Part shown: piece by piece, positions 33,665-42,693 of the stretch
Layout of the letters: each line of letters opens with the position of its first letter
How positions within the stretch are numbered: position 1 is the stretch's first letter
From: UBA10324 sp038326325
GTDB lineage: Bacteria; Bacteroidota; Bacteroidia; Chitinophagales; UBA10324
Reading direction: 5' to 3'
Assembly (NCBI GenBank): GCA_038326325.1
Contig: JBBQJW010000014.1
Coordinates: 29,457 to 93,456, forward strand
Length of the DNA stretch: 64,000 nt
Notes under the pieces: model-generated
Databases searched by the model: none
Told to the model about the DNA's origin: nothing
The model's input: only the letters and a program-made list of their open reading frames with translations
Position numbers and translations under genes: made by a program

Positions 33665-34143
33665 CAGAAACTGAAACAATTAAAGAGGTAACTCTAGTTC
33701 GAATCATCAACGCTCCACGCGAGTTGGTATTCAAAGCATTTACTAATCCCGAGATGATGATGAAATGGTGGGGACCTCATGGTTTCACAAATCCTGATTG
33801 CGAAATAGATGCTCGCGTGAATGGTAAATGGAAAATTAATATGCATGCTCCCCAAATGGGTTTTCCGAATAGCTGGTGCAATGGCGTATTCATTGAAATT
33901 GATGAACCAACTAAATTAGTTTTCACATCAAGAGGATTCTTAGATGAAAATAATATCGCGGGGCTTGAAGGAGTTAATACTGTTACACTTGAAGATTATA
34001 ACGGAAAAACAAAACTTACACTACATGCAAGACTCACTAAGCTCGATGTTGATAAACAAATGGCTGCAGACGGAATGGAGCAAGGTTGGAGTGAGAGTCT
34101 TGAAAAACTCGACTCATTATTTTTGAAAACGATTATTTCATAA
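33661..34143 (+). CDS. SRPBCC / AHSA1-domain protein 2
   Basis: 160 residues. Leu-Val-Arg-Ile-Ile-Asn-Ala-Pro-Arg-Glu-Leu-Val-Phe-Lys-Ala-Phe start, Met-Met-Lys-Trp-Trp-Gly-Pro-His-Gly-Phe, and the closing Gly-Met-Glu-Gln-Gly-Trp-Ser-Glu-Ser-Leu-Glu-Lys-Leu helix are all family hallmarks. Probably translated by coupling with the DoxX gene, with which it shares four bases. Contains an ACTGTTACACTT word at about 33980. Confidence 0.88.
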   Translation: MTETETIKEVTLVRIINAPRELVFKAFTNPEMMMKWWGPHGFTNPDCEIDARVNGKWKINMHAPQMGFPNSWCNGVFIEIDEPTKLVFTSRGFLDENNIAGLEGVNTVTLEDYNGKTKLTLHARLTKLDVDKQMAADGMEQGWSESLEKLDSLFLKTIIS

Positions 34144-34170
34144 TTGAAAAACCTAAACACAATTTATAAA

Positions 34171-34596
34171 ATGGAAAACACACAAACAAAAACAATCACA
34201 GTAGAAACTGTAGTATGCAACCCTGTAGAAAAAGTGTGGGCGCACTGGAACGAACCTGCACACATTACGAAATGGTATTTCGCATCCGACGATTGGCACG
34301 CACCAAAAGCAGAAAGTAATCTTCATGTTAATGGAAAATTCTCAATCAGAATGGAAGCAAAAGATGGAAGTTTCGGTTTCGATTTAGGAGGGATCTATTC
34401 AAAGATTGAATTAAACAAATCAATTGAATTCGTTCTTGAAGATGGGCGAAAAGTATGGATTCAGTTTTTTTCAAACGGCAATGAAACAACTGTAACAGAA
34501 ATTTTTGAACCTGAAAACGAAAATACAATTGAACTTCAGCAAGGCGGCTGGCAGGCAATACTTAATAACTTTAAAAAATATTCTGAGAGTCATTAA
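34171..34596 (+). CDS. SRPBCC / AHSA1-domain protein 3
   Basis: 141 residues from the ATG at 34171; a TTG at 34144 directly after the previous stop adds nine residues. Glu-Lys-Val-Trp-Ala-His-Trp-Asn-Glu-Pro-Ala-His-Ile, Trp-Tyr-Phe-Ala-Ser-Asp-Asp-Trp-His-Ala-Pro and Gln-Gly-Gly-Trp-Gln-Ala-Ile-Leu at the end define the family. Another member of the same operon. Function unknown. Confidence 0.87.
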   Translation: MENTQTKTITVETVVCNPVEKVWAHWNEPAHITKWYFASDDWHAPKAESNLHVNGKFSIRMEAKDGSFGFDLGGIYSKIELNKSIEFVLEDGRKVWIQFFSNGNETTVTEIFEPENENTIELQQGGWQAILNNFKKYSESH

Positions 34597-34634
34597 TCAA
34601 TAATTACCAATTAATAAAAAATCAAAATCAATTT

Positions 34635-35096
34635 ATGTCACAAAAAATAACAACCTTCCTTTGGTTTTCTAAAAGAGGAGGAGAAGCAATGGACTTCTAC
34701 GCATCTGTTTTTAAAAATTCAAAAATCATTAACAAGTCAAATGGCCCCGGAGGAAGTTTTTTCATGGGAACCATTCAAATCGAAGGACAGAATTTTCACA
34801 TCATGGAGGCTGACAACAATCAAAAATTCAATGAAGCAATTTCGCTATTTGTAAATTGTGAAACGCAGGATGAAGTAAATTACTTCTGGAACAAACTCAC
34901 TTCCGAGGGCGGAAAGGAAAGCCGCTGCGGTTGGCTTGTAGATAAATTTGGAATATCGTGGCAAATAATTCCTGAAGCACTTGGAAGATTAATGGGCGAC
35001 CCTGACCGCGAAAAAGCAAATCGTGTGATGGAGGCAATGCTACAGATGAATAAAATTGAAATCGAAAAACTGCAAGCTGCTTATGATGGGAAATAA
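34635..35096 (+). CDS. VOC / PhnB-like protein
   Basis: 153 residues. Thr-Phe-Leu-Trp-Phe start, Glu-Ala-Met-Asp-Phe-Tyr-Ala-Ser-Val-Phe-Lys-Asn-Ser-Lys helix, Glu-Ser-Arg-Cys-Gly-Trp-Leu-Val-Asp-Lys-Phe-Gly-Ile-Ser-Trp-Gln-Ile near the end: the PhnB (3-demethylubiquinone methyltransferase-like) group of the VOC fold. The C-terminal helix Ala-Asn-Arg-Val-Met-Glu-Ala-Met is normal. It closes the SRPBCC run. Confidence 0.86.
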   Translation: MSQKITTFLWFSKRGGEAMDFYASVFKNSKIINKSNGPGGSFFMGTIQIEGQNFHIMEADNNQKFNEAISLFVNCETQDEVNYFWNKLTSEGGKESRCGWLVDKFGISWQIIPEALGRLMGDPDREKANRVMEAMLQMNKIEIEKLQAAYDGK

Positions 35097-35171
35097 TTTT
35101 TTCTCGTATTAACTTTTCCAAAGAAGGTATAAAATAAAAATTGAAAAACTAGAAGCATACATAGAGAACCA

Positions 35172-35585
35172 ATGACAATAAGAATAAATAGTTTTTACTT
35201 TTTGATTTTAATGATAATTTCTTTTAACTCTTGCAGTGAAATAAAAACTGATAATGCAATCGAGTGTTACAGAAACTGGTCGGGCGCAGAACCAACTTCA
35301 GATATTAAAGTTCTGAATGGAAAATACTGGCAATCACCACACTTAACGAAGGAGTACATTATGTACATGGAATTGGAAACAACCTCTCAATGGTTAAATG
35401 AATTTATCAAACAAAACTATTTATCAACGGATACTACAAAATGGGATTCGCCGGATGATACACCTGCTTGGTTCCTTCCTACAAAAGAATTTCAAACATG
35501 GAGTTCCGGAGAAGAATACGACCGTTCAAGATTTTTTATTGATACTGTCAATAAAAGAATATTCATTTATGAAATTCAACTGTAA
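35172..35585 (+). CDS. Small lipoprotein, unknown function
   Basis: 137 residues. The signal ends Ser-Phe-Asn-Ser-Cys-Ser, a good lipobox with Cys near residue 21. The mature part holds a Trp-Leu-Asn-Glu-Phe-Ile-Lys region and Trp-Phe-Leu-Pro-Thr-Lys-Glu-Phe. The last codon and stop fall inside a CTGTAACAG word (35580-35588). No family recognised. Starts 75 bp after the VOC gene. Confidence 0.65.
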   Translation: MTIRINSFYFLILMIISFNSCSEIKTDNAIECYRNWSGAEPTSDIKVLNGKYWQSPHLTKEYIMYMELETTSQWLNEFIKQNYLSTDTTKWDSPDDTPAWFLPTKEFQTWSSGEEYDRSRFFIDTVNKRIFIYEIQL

Positions 35586-35588
35586 CAG
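35580..35588. other. TGTWACA motif containing a stop codon
   Basis: CTG-TAA-CAG; the TAA is the stop of the small lipoprotein gene. The MATE gene begins about 30 bp downstream. Confidence 0.6.
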
Positions 35589-35617
35589 TTAATTAACCAT
35601 TTATAAATCTTTAATCT

Positions 35618-36988
35618 ATCAAAAAAATATTTTCAATTATTCGTCAATCTCTGAAAGGAGAAGAATATGATTACACACAAGGCAGTTTGCGGCTCGCCGT
35701 TTTTCTGTTGGCGATTCCCATGATTTTAGAGTTGAGTTTGGAAAGTGTGTTTGCTGTTGTAGATATTTTTTTCGTAAGCAAACTCGGTGAGAATGCAATT
35801 GCAACTGTTGGTTTAACTGAATCGGTAATCACAATTCTCTATTCAGTTGCAATCGGATTAAGCTCTGCTGCCACAGCAATTGTTGCAAGAAGAATCGGCG
35901 AAAAAGATTCTGATGCCGCAGCCCACTCGGGAGCACAGGCAATCATCGTTACATTCATTGTGAGCATCGGGCTCACGATTGCAGGAACTTTTTTTGCGCC
36001 TGAAATTCTTTCTCTCATGGGTGCGAAACCTGATGTGGTTCGTGATGGCGCTATCTTCACTCGAATCATGTTTGGAGGAAGTACAGCAATTATTTTTCTC
36101 TTCCTCATTAATGGGATTTTTCGCGGAGCCGGTGATGCGGCAATGGCAATGCGGAGTTTGTGGCTGGCGAGTATCATCAATATTATTCTTTGTCCTATAA
36201 TGATTCATTACTTCGGATTGAAGGGTGCAGCAATTGCAACTGTGATTGGAAGAACTTCAGGCGTACTGTATCAGTGCTATCATTTATTCCGTGGAAGTAG
36301 CATACTAAAATTTCATTTACATCATTTCAAATTAAATAGCGTGCTGATAAAATCTCTCGTTAACCTTGGTTCACCGGCCACGCTTCAGTTCATCATACAA
36401 AGCGGAAGCTGGATTATTCTTGCGCGATTGGTTGCGGAAACAGGCGGCACCACTGCATCGGCAGGTTATCAGATTGCAATTCGCAATGTTGTGTTCTTTA
36501 TTCTTCCTGCCTGGGGAATGAGTAATGCAGCAGCAACTCTTGTTGGACAAAATCTTGGCGCAAAACAAATTCATCGTGCAGAACAAAGTGTGTTACTCAC
36601 TGTGAAATACAATGTCCTCTTCATGAGTTGTGTAACTGTTTTGTTTGTGTTTTTTTCGACACCCATTATTCGTTTCTTCACAAACGATGAAGCAATAGTT
36701 GAATATGGTTCGCGCGCATTAATGATTATCGGAACCGGATATATTTCCTATGGCATCTCGATGGTAATGATTCAATCGCTCAATGGCGCTGGCGACACTC
36801 GCACACCCACACTCATTAACCTTTTTGTTTTCTGGTTATTCCAGATTCCACTTGGATATTTTCTTGCTGTTGGTTTAGATATGAAATCAACAGGAGCAGT
36901 AATTGCAATTCCTATAGCAGAAACAGTGCTTGCTATAGTTACATTTTATTTTTTCAGGAAAGGAAAATGGAAGGAAATCAAAATTTAG
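35618..36988 (+). CDS. MATE-family multidrug exporter (non-canonical start)
   Basis: About 456 residues with twelve membrane helices. Family features are Ile-Pro-Met-Ile-Leu-Glu-Leu-Ser, Asp-Ile-Phe-Phe-Val-Ser-Lys-Leu-Gly near residues 43-60, and the repeated second half. The first canonical codon (TTG at 35687) would cut into helix 1. The in-frame region upstream clearly encodes the expected N-terminus (Lys-Lys-Ile-Phe-Ser-Ile-Ile-Arg-Gln-Ser, then Gly-Glu-Glu-Tyr-Asp-Tyr-Thr-Gln-Gly-Ser), but has no ATG, GTG or TTG back to the stop at 35612. I place the start at the ATC at 35618. It exports cationic compounds using a sodium or proton gradient. Confidence 0.85.
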   Translation: MKKIFSIIRQSLKGEEYDYTQGSLRLAVFLLAIPMILELSLESVFAVVDIFFVSKLGENAIATVGLTESVITILYSVAIGLSSAATAIVARRIGEKDSDAAAHSGAQAIIVTFIVSIGLTIAGTFFAPEILSLMGAKPDVVRDGAIFTRIMFGGSTAIIFLFLINGIFRGAGDAAMAMRSLWLASIINIILCPIMIHYFGLKGAAIATVIGRTSGVLYQCYHLFRGSSILKFHLHHFKLNSVLIKSLVNLGSPATLQFIIQSGSWIILARLVAETGGTTASAGYQIAIRNVVFFILPAWGMSNAAATLVGQNLGAKQIHRAEQSVLLTVKYNVLFMSCVTVLFVFFSTPIIRFFTNDEAIVEYGSRALMIIGTGYISYGISMVMIQSLNGAGDTRTPTLINLFVFWLFQIPLGYFLAVGLDMKSTGAVIAIPIAETVLAIVTFYFFRKGKWKEIKI

Positions 36989-37075
36989 ATTTTAGGTTAT
37001 TGAATGATTTACTGATTGAAATAATAATCGAACTTCGTATTATGTTTACTTGAAATAATTTTCAAAAAAAATAAA

Positions 37076-37531
37076 ATGGAAAAGAAAATTGTAAAGAATG
37101 TTATCACCATTAATGCGTCAACTGAAAAAGTATGGGATGCATTAACCAATCCTGAACAAACAAAAAAATACATGTTCGGTTGCGAAACAGTTTCGGATTG
37201 GAAAGTTGGAAGTTCGCTGTTGTGGAAAGGAAACTACGAAGGAAAAGATATGGTTTTTGTGAAGGGAACAATTGCAGAAATAAATCCAGGAAAATTTCTT
37301 GCCTACACAACTATTGACCCAAATAATCCCATAATAGAGGATATTCCTGAAAATTATTTAACTGTTACCTATGATTTGCAAAGCGAAAACGGCAAAACAA
37401 TTTTAACTGTTACACAAGGTGATTACAATGTGGTTGCTGATGGTGAGAAAAGATATACCGAAGCTTACAACAATGGTGAAGGATGGAATCCCATTTTAGT
37501 TGAAATAAAAAAATTAGTGGAAGGAATATAA
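37076..37531 (+). CDS. SRPBCC / AHSA1-domain protein 4
   Basis: 151 residues. Ile-Thr-Ile-Asn-Ala-Ser-Thr-Glu-Lys-Val-Trp-Asp-Ala-Leu-Thr-Asn-Pro-Glu-Gln start, Asp-Trp-Lys-Val-Gly-Ser and Asn-Gly-Glu-Gly-Trp-Asn-Pro-Ile-Leu close to the end. Fourth SRPBCC gene in the region, but separated from the ArsR operon by the MATE gene, so regulation is probably separate. Includes a TGTTACA word (near 37405). Confidence 0.86.
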   Translation: MEKKIVKNVITINASTEKVWDALTNPEQTKKYMFGCETVSDWKVGSSLLWKGNYEGKDMVFVKGTIAEINPGKFLAYTTIDPNNPIIEDIPENYLTVTYDLQSENGKTILTVTQGDYNVVADGEKRYTEAYNNGEGWNPILVEIKKLVEGI

Positions 37532-37562
37532 GTGATACTTCAATCAATATTAAAATTGAACC

Positions 37563-38072
37563 ATGACTATTCTTGAAACCTCTCGATTAAATCTTTGTGA
37601 ACTTACTCCTGAAGATGCGCCATTTATTTTCGAATTGCTGAATTCGCCGAGATGGTTAGAATTTATCGGCGACAGAGGGATTAAAACTTTGGATGATGCT
37701 GTCAACTACATCGAAAACGGACCAAAAAAAAGCTATTCAAAAAATAATTTCGGATTGTATGCGGTAAAGTTAAAGGACCAAGATATCCCAATCGGCATTA
37801 ACGGATTAATCAAACGCGATTCGTTGGAGGATATTGACATTGGTTTTGCTTTTCTTCCGCAATATGAAGGAAAAGGATTTGCTTTCGAATCGTCCGAAGC
37901 AATTCTTGCTGATGCAAAAGCAAATAAAAATTTAAAACGAATTGTTGCTATCACTGAAAAAGGAAATACAAAATCAATTCAACTGCTCCAGAAATCAGGG
38001 TTTATTTTTGAGAAATTATTTCAGTTCGAAAAAGAAACAGAAGAATTAATGTTATTCGCCATTCAATTATAA
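37563..38072 (+). CDS. GNAT-family N-acetyltransferase (RimJ/RimL-like)
   Basis: 169 residues. It begins Leu-Glu-Thr-Ser-Arg-Leu-Asn-Leu-Cys-Glu-Leu-Thr and has the acetyl-CoA motif Phe-Leu-Pro-Gln-Tyr-Glu-Gly-Lys-Gly-Phe-Ala-Phe-Glu, then Leu-Leu-Gln-Lys-Ser-Gly-Phe. This is the Acetyltransf_3 style that acetylates amino groups of proteins or small molecules. It is followed two bases later by another GNAT gene. Confidence 0.85.
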   Translation: MTILETSRLNLCELTPEDAPFIFELLNSPRWLEFIGDRGIKTLDDAVNYIENGPKKSYSKNNFGLYAVKLKDQDIPIGINGLIKRDSLEDIDIGFAFLPQYEGKGFAFESSEAILADAKANKNLKRIVAITEKGNTKSIQLLQKSGFIFEKLFQFEKETEELMLFAIQL

Positions 38073-38074
38073 AA

Positions 38075-38635
38075 ATGCTTGAAGTAAATTTTACTCCCTT
38101 TCCATTAATTGAAACAGAACGATTACTGTTAAGGCAAGTTGAAATGAGTGACTCGAATGAAGTTTTCTTTCAGCGGTCAGATGAAACGATATTAAAATAT
38201 TTAGATCGCGCACCTGCAAAATCAATTGATGATGCTTCAGTTTTTATTCATTCAATTACAGAAAGCCAAAATAGAAACGAGTCTATAACCTGGGGGATTG
38301 AATTAAAAAGTGAAAAAAAACTAATCGGTACAATCAGTTTCTGGCGATTGGTAAAAGAGCATTATCGGACTGAAATCGGATATGTGTTACACACAAAGTA
38401 CCAGGGGAAAGGATTGATGCAGGAAGCGATGATGAAAATTTTAGAATATGGGTTTAAAGAAATGAAACTTCATTCTGTCGAAGCAAATGTGAATCCTGAT
38501 AATTCGGCTTCAATAAAATTATTAGTTCGAAACGGATTTGTTAAGGAAGCATACTTTAAAGAAAATTATTTCTTCGATGGAAAATTTCTGGACTCAGTTA
38601 TTTATTCGTTAATCAACCCTCAATCAACTAAGTAA
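38075..38635 (+). CDS. GNAT-family N-acetyltransferase (RimJ/RimL-like)
   Basis: 186 residues. Leu-Ile-Glu-Thr-Glu-Arg-Leu-Leu-Leu-Arg-Gln-Val start, Tyr-Gln-Gly-Lys-Gly-Leu-Met-Gln-Glu-Ala acetyl-CoA motif, and Val-Asn-Pro-Asp-Asn-Ser-Ala-Ser-Ile-Lys-Leu-Leu. Same Acetyltransf_3 group as its neighbour, with which it is co-transcribed (two bases apart). Different enough in sequence that it is not a recent duplicate. Confidence 0.86.
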   Translation: MLEVNFTPFPLIETERLLLRQVEMSDSNEVFFQRSDETILKYLDRAPAKSIDDASVFIHSITESQNRNESITWGIELKSEKKLIGTISFWRLVKEHYRTEIGYVLHTKYQGKGLMQEAMMKILEYGFKEMKLHSVEANVNPDNSASIKLLVRNGFVKEAYFKENYFFDGKFLDSVIYSLINPQSTK

Positions 38636-38791
38636 TATTTCACTGATAATTTCAGTCTCAGCACTCTCCTATTTCGTTATTCAACACATTTTTATTAAGT
38701 AAAAAATAAGACAAGCGGTTTTACTGCGTTGATTGTTCTACTATCTCCTCGAGAGATAGACTTCATAGTTGATTTAATTTCGCTCATCAGT

Positions 38792-41497
38792 ATGGAAGAA
38801 CAAATTCCTGTTAAAAAAAAATCATCTCTGCTTCTTAAAATCAGTAAGATAGTCGGAGCGATTTTTCTTTTAATCATTGTTGCAGGAATATTTATCAGCA
38901 CAATTTTCGGCAACGACATAAAGCAACTCATCGTTCGCGAAATCAATAAGCAATTAGCTGTCGAAGTAAAAGTGAAAGGTGAAATTAATTTCTCGGTGCT
39001 GCGAAATTTCCCTTATGCTTCAATCAGTTTTCAGAATGTAGAAATCAGAGAAAGTTATAAAGACAGTAAATCAAATTTATTAGAGACAGAATCCCTCTCT
39101 CTCCTTTTTAACATTCTCGATATATGGCGCGGCAATTACACACTTCAAAAAATAATTGTAGGCAAAGGAAAACTGAATGTAATGATTAACGAAAAAGGCG
39201 AAGGCAATTATTTCATTTTCAAAACAGGAACAGACAAAAGTGCTGATGATGTAACAGTAAATATTGATAAAATTCAGCTCAGCGATTTGGAAACAAAATT
39301 TACTGACGACGAACATCAGCAGTTGTATGAATTTCAAATGCACGATGGAACAATCAGTGGTGAGTTCGGTGCCGAACTTTTAAAACTAAGTATAAAATCA
39401 TCTCTTCTCTGTAAACACCTTTTCATTTCATCGGACGATTATTTACATGATAAAGAACTTAACATCAAAACTGATTTAGTAATTGACTTGAAGAATGATG
39501 AGTATGCAATCAATAACACATCAATCAAAGTTGAAAATTTCAATTTCACAACTTCCGGTAAAGTGAAAGTAAAACCAACTTCAACATTTATTGACTTAAC
39601 ATTTATTGGGGAGCAAATAGGTATTGAATCGTTTTCAGGAATACTACCGACTCAATATTCAAAGTATCTGGAAGAATATAACTCGAAAGGAAACCTACTG
39701 TTACAGGGACGAATCAATGGAGATTATTCAGCAAAGAAAAACCCCGACATCAGTTTTAATTTCAGTGTGAAAGATGCAACTATCAGCAACTCAGCTATTG
39801 ACGCAAGTTTCGAGCATGTGAATTTTAATGCGCTCTTTTCAAATGGCGCTTCACGAACTTTATCGAGTTGTCTTGTAAGTTTAAAAAATGCAAATGCTTC
39901 AATTAACGGAAAGCGTGTTGACTTCAGTTTAGAAATGAGAAATTTCAGGAGACCATTTATTGATTTGCAATTGAATACTGTTCTTGATTTATCAGAAATT
40001 TATCCGCTGTTTAAAATCCCTGAACTGAAAAATGCTTCCGGCGAATTGAGATTAAACAAAGTATATTATTCCGGTCCAGTTAGTCAGCTCACTTCTTCAC
40101 CCGATTTCAGTTCAATAAAATCAGGTGGAGAAATAATTCTCTCCAATGGAAAAATGAATTACAACGGAACTGATTTTAATGATTTGAATGCTTCGTTGAA
40201 ATTGCAGAATGGGAATTTGGTAATTGAAAATATTATTGCTAAAACTGTTACATCCGATATAACTATTTCAGGAAACTGTTCTAACCTTCTGTCCTACATT
40301 TTCAATTCATCAAAAAATAAAAACTCAAATCTTAAAATCGGAACTACCCTGACTGTTACATCTGATAAATTAGATGCGAATGATTTCAGTCAGAACCATA
40401 CCTCCGAACAAAAAGGCGAAAGTGGTTCAACAGCAATGGCTTCGTTGCTTGATATTATTTCAGGGAATGTGAAATTCAGTGTTGGTCATTTCAATAATGA
40501 TAAATTCAACGCGAATAATTTTAAAGGAACATTGGTTTGTACCGGCTCTCAATTATTTTTTAACAACATCACAATGGATGCAGAAAAAGGGACTGCTAAT
40601 ATTAATGCTCAACTCAATTTCAGCAATTGGAATAATGTATTGTTGGATGGAACTTTCTCCTGCAAAAACATAGATATCAATCAACTGTTTTATGAATTTA
40701 ATAGTTGGGGCGAAAATGAAATCACTGATAAAAATCTGAAAGGAATTCTCACCACCAATCTAGTTCTGAAAAGCGGATGGAGGAAAAATGATTTCGATTA
40801 TGACCAGTTAGTAGTAGTTGCAGATGTAACAGTTGACAAAGGTGAATTAAATAATTTCGCACCAATGAAATCACTTTCCGCTTTTGTGAAAATTTCTGAG
40901 CTGGAAAACATTCGATTCTCACAACTTAAAAATCAGATTGAAATCAGGAACAGCACTATTAATATTCCAACCATGCTTATCAATACCAATTCACTCACAC
41001 TTGAATTATCCGGCTCTCATACATTTGAAAATATTATTGACTACCGCATTAAATTAAATCTGCTACAATTGCTTTCGAATAAATTCAAAGCTAAAAAAGA
41101 TTTTGACCCGGATGCTGTAGAACAAAATGGAGACGGATTAATGTTCTTATATATTACTATGAAAGGACCAGCATCAGACCCGGTAATTAAGTACGATAAA
41201 AAATCAGTGAAGGAAAAAATTAAAACTGATGTGCAGTCTGAAAAACAAAATTTAAAAACTATTTTACAACAGGAATTTAACAAACAGCAAACCGAGCAGC
41301 AACAAATTAAAGAATGGAAGGCACCCGAAGAATATGAGCCAATGCAATTTGAAGACACGACACATACTGAAGAAATTGATTTCAATCAATCAGATTCTTC
41401 CAATGAAAATGAGAGTTCAATAACAAAACAAAAACAGAAAGAAGCATTCGATCAGTTTAAAAGATCATTGCAGAAAAAGACTCCAACCCCTAAATGA
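38792..41497 (+). CDS. AsmA-family membrane protein
   Basis: 901 residues from the ATG at 38792; an in-frame ATG at 38729 adds 21 residues before the cytoplasmic Lys-rich start. One N-terminal transmembrane helix (~14-38) is followed by a long beta-rich periplasmic region. An AsmA N-terminal block (Phe-Ser-Val-Leu-Arg-Asn-Phe-Pro-Tyr-Ala-Ser-Ile) and a C-terminal AsmA_2-like block with many short strands and Gly/Asn turns are visible. The tail is Gln/Glu-rich and charged. AsmA proteins are bridge-like and linked to outer-membrane lipid supply. It overlaps the kinase gene by four bases. Confidence 0.82.
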   Translation: MEEQIPVKKKSSLLLKISKIVGAIFLLIIVAGIFISTIFGNDIKQLIVREINKQLAVEVKVKGEINFSVLRNFPYASISFQNVEIRESYKDSKSNLLETESLSLLFNILDIWRGNYTLQKIIVGKGKLNVMINEKGEGNYFIFKTGTDKSADDVTVNIDKIQLSDLETKFTDDEHQQLYEFQMHDGTISGEFGAELLKLSIKSSLLCKHLFISSDDYLHDKELNIKTDLVIDLKNDEYAINNTSIKVENFNFTTSGKVKVKPTSTFIDLTFIGEQIGIESFSGILPTQYSKYLEEYNSKGNLLLQGRINGDYSAKKNPDISFNFSVKDATISNSAIDASFEHVNFNALFSNGASRTLSSCLVSLKNANASINGKRVDFSLEMRNFRRPFIDLQLNTVLDLSEIYPLFKIPELKNASGELRLNKVYYSGPVSQLTSSPDFSSIKSGGEIILSNGKMNYNGTDFNDLNASLKLQNGNLVIENIIAKTVTSDITISGNCSNLLSYIFNSSKNKNSNLKIGTTLTVTSDKLDANDFSQNHTSEQKGESGSTAMASLLDIISGNVKFSVGHFNNDKFNANNFKGTLVCTGSQLFFNNITMDAEKGTANINAQLNFSNWNNVLLDGTFSCKNIDINQLFYEFNSWGENEITDKNLKGILTTNLVLKSGWRKNDFDYDQLVVVADVTVDKGELNNFAPMKSLSAFVKISELENIRFSQLKNQIEIRNSTINIPTMLINTNSLTLELSGSHTFENIIDYRIKLNLLQLLSNKFKAKKDFDPDAVEQNGDGLMFLYITMKGPASDPVIKYDKKSVKEKIKTDVQSEKQNLKTILQQEFNKQQTEQQQIKEWKAPEEYEPMQFEDTTHTEEIDFNQSDSSNENESSITKQKQKEAFDQFKRSLQKKTPTPK

Positions 41498-42660
41498 ACC
41501 AATACCGCTCTATACAATACTGGAAAATATTTTTAATTGGGTCGCTTACTTCAATTGTAATTGCCACAATTGTTTATTCAAATTATCTCGCAAAAAAATT
41601 AGCCGCAGAAGAAAGAAAAAAAGTAGAACTTATCGCTAATGTTTACAAAAAATTAAATAACCCGTCAGACAATCTTGACATCAGTTTCATGTTTGAAATT
41701 ATCAGCAGTAACTCAACTGTGCCATTGATTCTGACTGACGAAAACGGAAAAGTGATTGGTTTTAAAAATATTGATTCGGCCCGCGCAGAACATGATAAGG
41801 CTTATGTAAATGCGACACTTGATGAAATGAAAAAAGAAAAACCACCAATTGAAATTGTTTACTCTCAGAATTCTAAAAATTTTATTTACTACAACGATTC
41901 GTATCTGTTAAGGCAGTTAATTTATTTCCCATATATACAATCGTTCATCATCGTTTTCTTTCTAATCATTGCCTATCTCGCGTTCAGCAGTTCTCGCCGC
42001 GCTGAACAAAATCGTGTTTGGGTTGGTATGGCAAAAGAAACTGCGCACCAATTGGGAACTCCGCTCTCTTCCCTCAGTGCCTGGGGCGATTACTTAGATG
42101 AAACACTTCCTGAAAATGTTAAAGAAAAATTTCTTCCTGAGTTGACAAAAGATATTCAGCGGCTCGAAACCATTACAAATCGTTTCAGCAAAATTGGAAG
42201 TCAACCTGTATTGTCTGAAGAGAATTTATACAATGAAATTGAAACAATGGTTGATTATATACGGCAACGCGCAAGCGGCAAAGTTGATTTTGTGTTACAT
42301 CAGACAGAAGGCGCAAACATTAGAGCATTGATTTCTGTATCACTGTTTGGTTGGGTAATTGAAAACTTATTGAAGAATGCACTCGATGCAATGGACGGAA
42401 AAGGACGGATTGATATTTATATAAGTTCAACCAACGAACATGCAATCATTGATGTAAAGGATAATGGCAAAGGAATTCCTTCTTCAAAATTTAAAACTGT
42501 TTTCAAACCAGGATACAGTACAAAACAGCGCGGCTGGGGATTAGGCCTCTCGCTTTGCAAACGAATAATCGAAAACTATCACAAAGGAAAATTATTTGTT
42601 AAAGAATCAGTTCTTGGTAAGGGAACGACTTTCAGAATGATACTTAACTTGAAAAGATAG
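41494..42660 (+). CDS. Sensor histidine kinase in AsmA operon
   Basis: 388 residues. Membrane helices at ~10-30 and ~148-166 enclose a ~115-residue periplasmic part that looks like a small PAS-like sensor. The H box is Met-Ala-Lys-Glu-Thr-Ala-His185-Gln-Leu-Gly-Thr-Pro-Leu, then the HATPase: Glu-Asn-Leu-Leu-Lys-Asn-Ala-Leu-Asp-Ala, Asp-Asn-Gly-Lys-Gly-Ile-Pro, Gly-Trp-Gly-Leu-Gly-Leu. No response regulator is next to it, so the partner is elsewhere. The ATG overlaps the AsmA stop. The stop TAG is followed at once by TGTAACAC (42660-42668). Confidence 0.88.
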   Translation: MNQYRSIQYWKIFLIGSLTSIVIATIVYSNYLAKKLAAEERKKVELIANVYKKLNNPSDNLDISFMFEIISSNSTVPLILTDENGKVIGFKNIDSARAEHDKAYVNATLDEMKKEKPPIEIVYSQNSKNFIYYNDSYLLRQLIYFPYIQSFIIVFFLIIAYLAFSSSRRAEQNRVWVGMAKETAHQLGTPLSSLSAWGDYLDETLPENVKEKFLPELTKDIQRLETITNRFSKIGSQPVLSEENLYNEIETMVDYIRQRASGKVDFVLHQTEGANIRALISVSLFGWVIENLLKNALDAMDGKGRIDIYISSTNEHAIIDVKDNGKGIPSSKFKTVFKPGYSTKQRGWGLGLSLCKRIIENYHKGKLFVKESVLGKGTTFRMILNLKR

Positions 42661-42668
42661 TGTAACAC
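42660..42668. other. TGTWACA motif in convergent gap
   Basis: GTGTAACAC, whose first base is the last base of the kinase stop. It lies between the convergent kinase and EVE genes; no hairpin terminator is seen there. Confidence 0.6.
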
Positions 42669-42693
42669 TTAATAAAATAGTAATTCTTCAATT

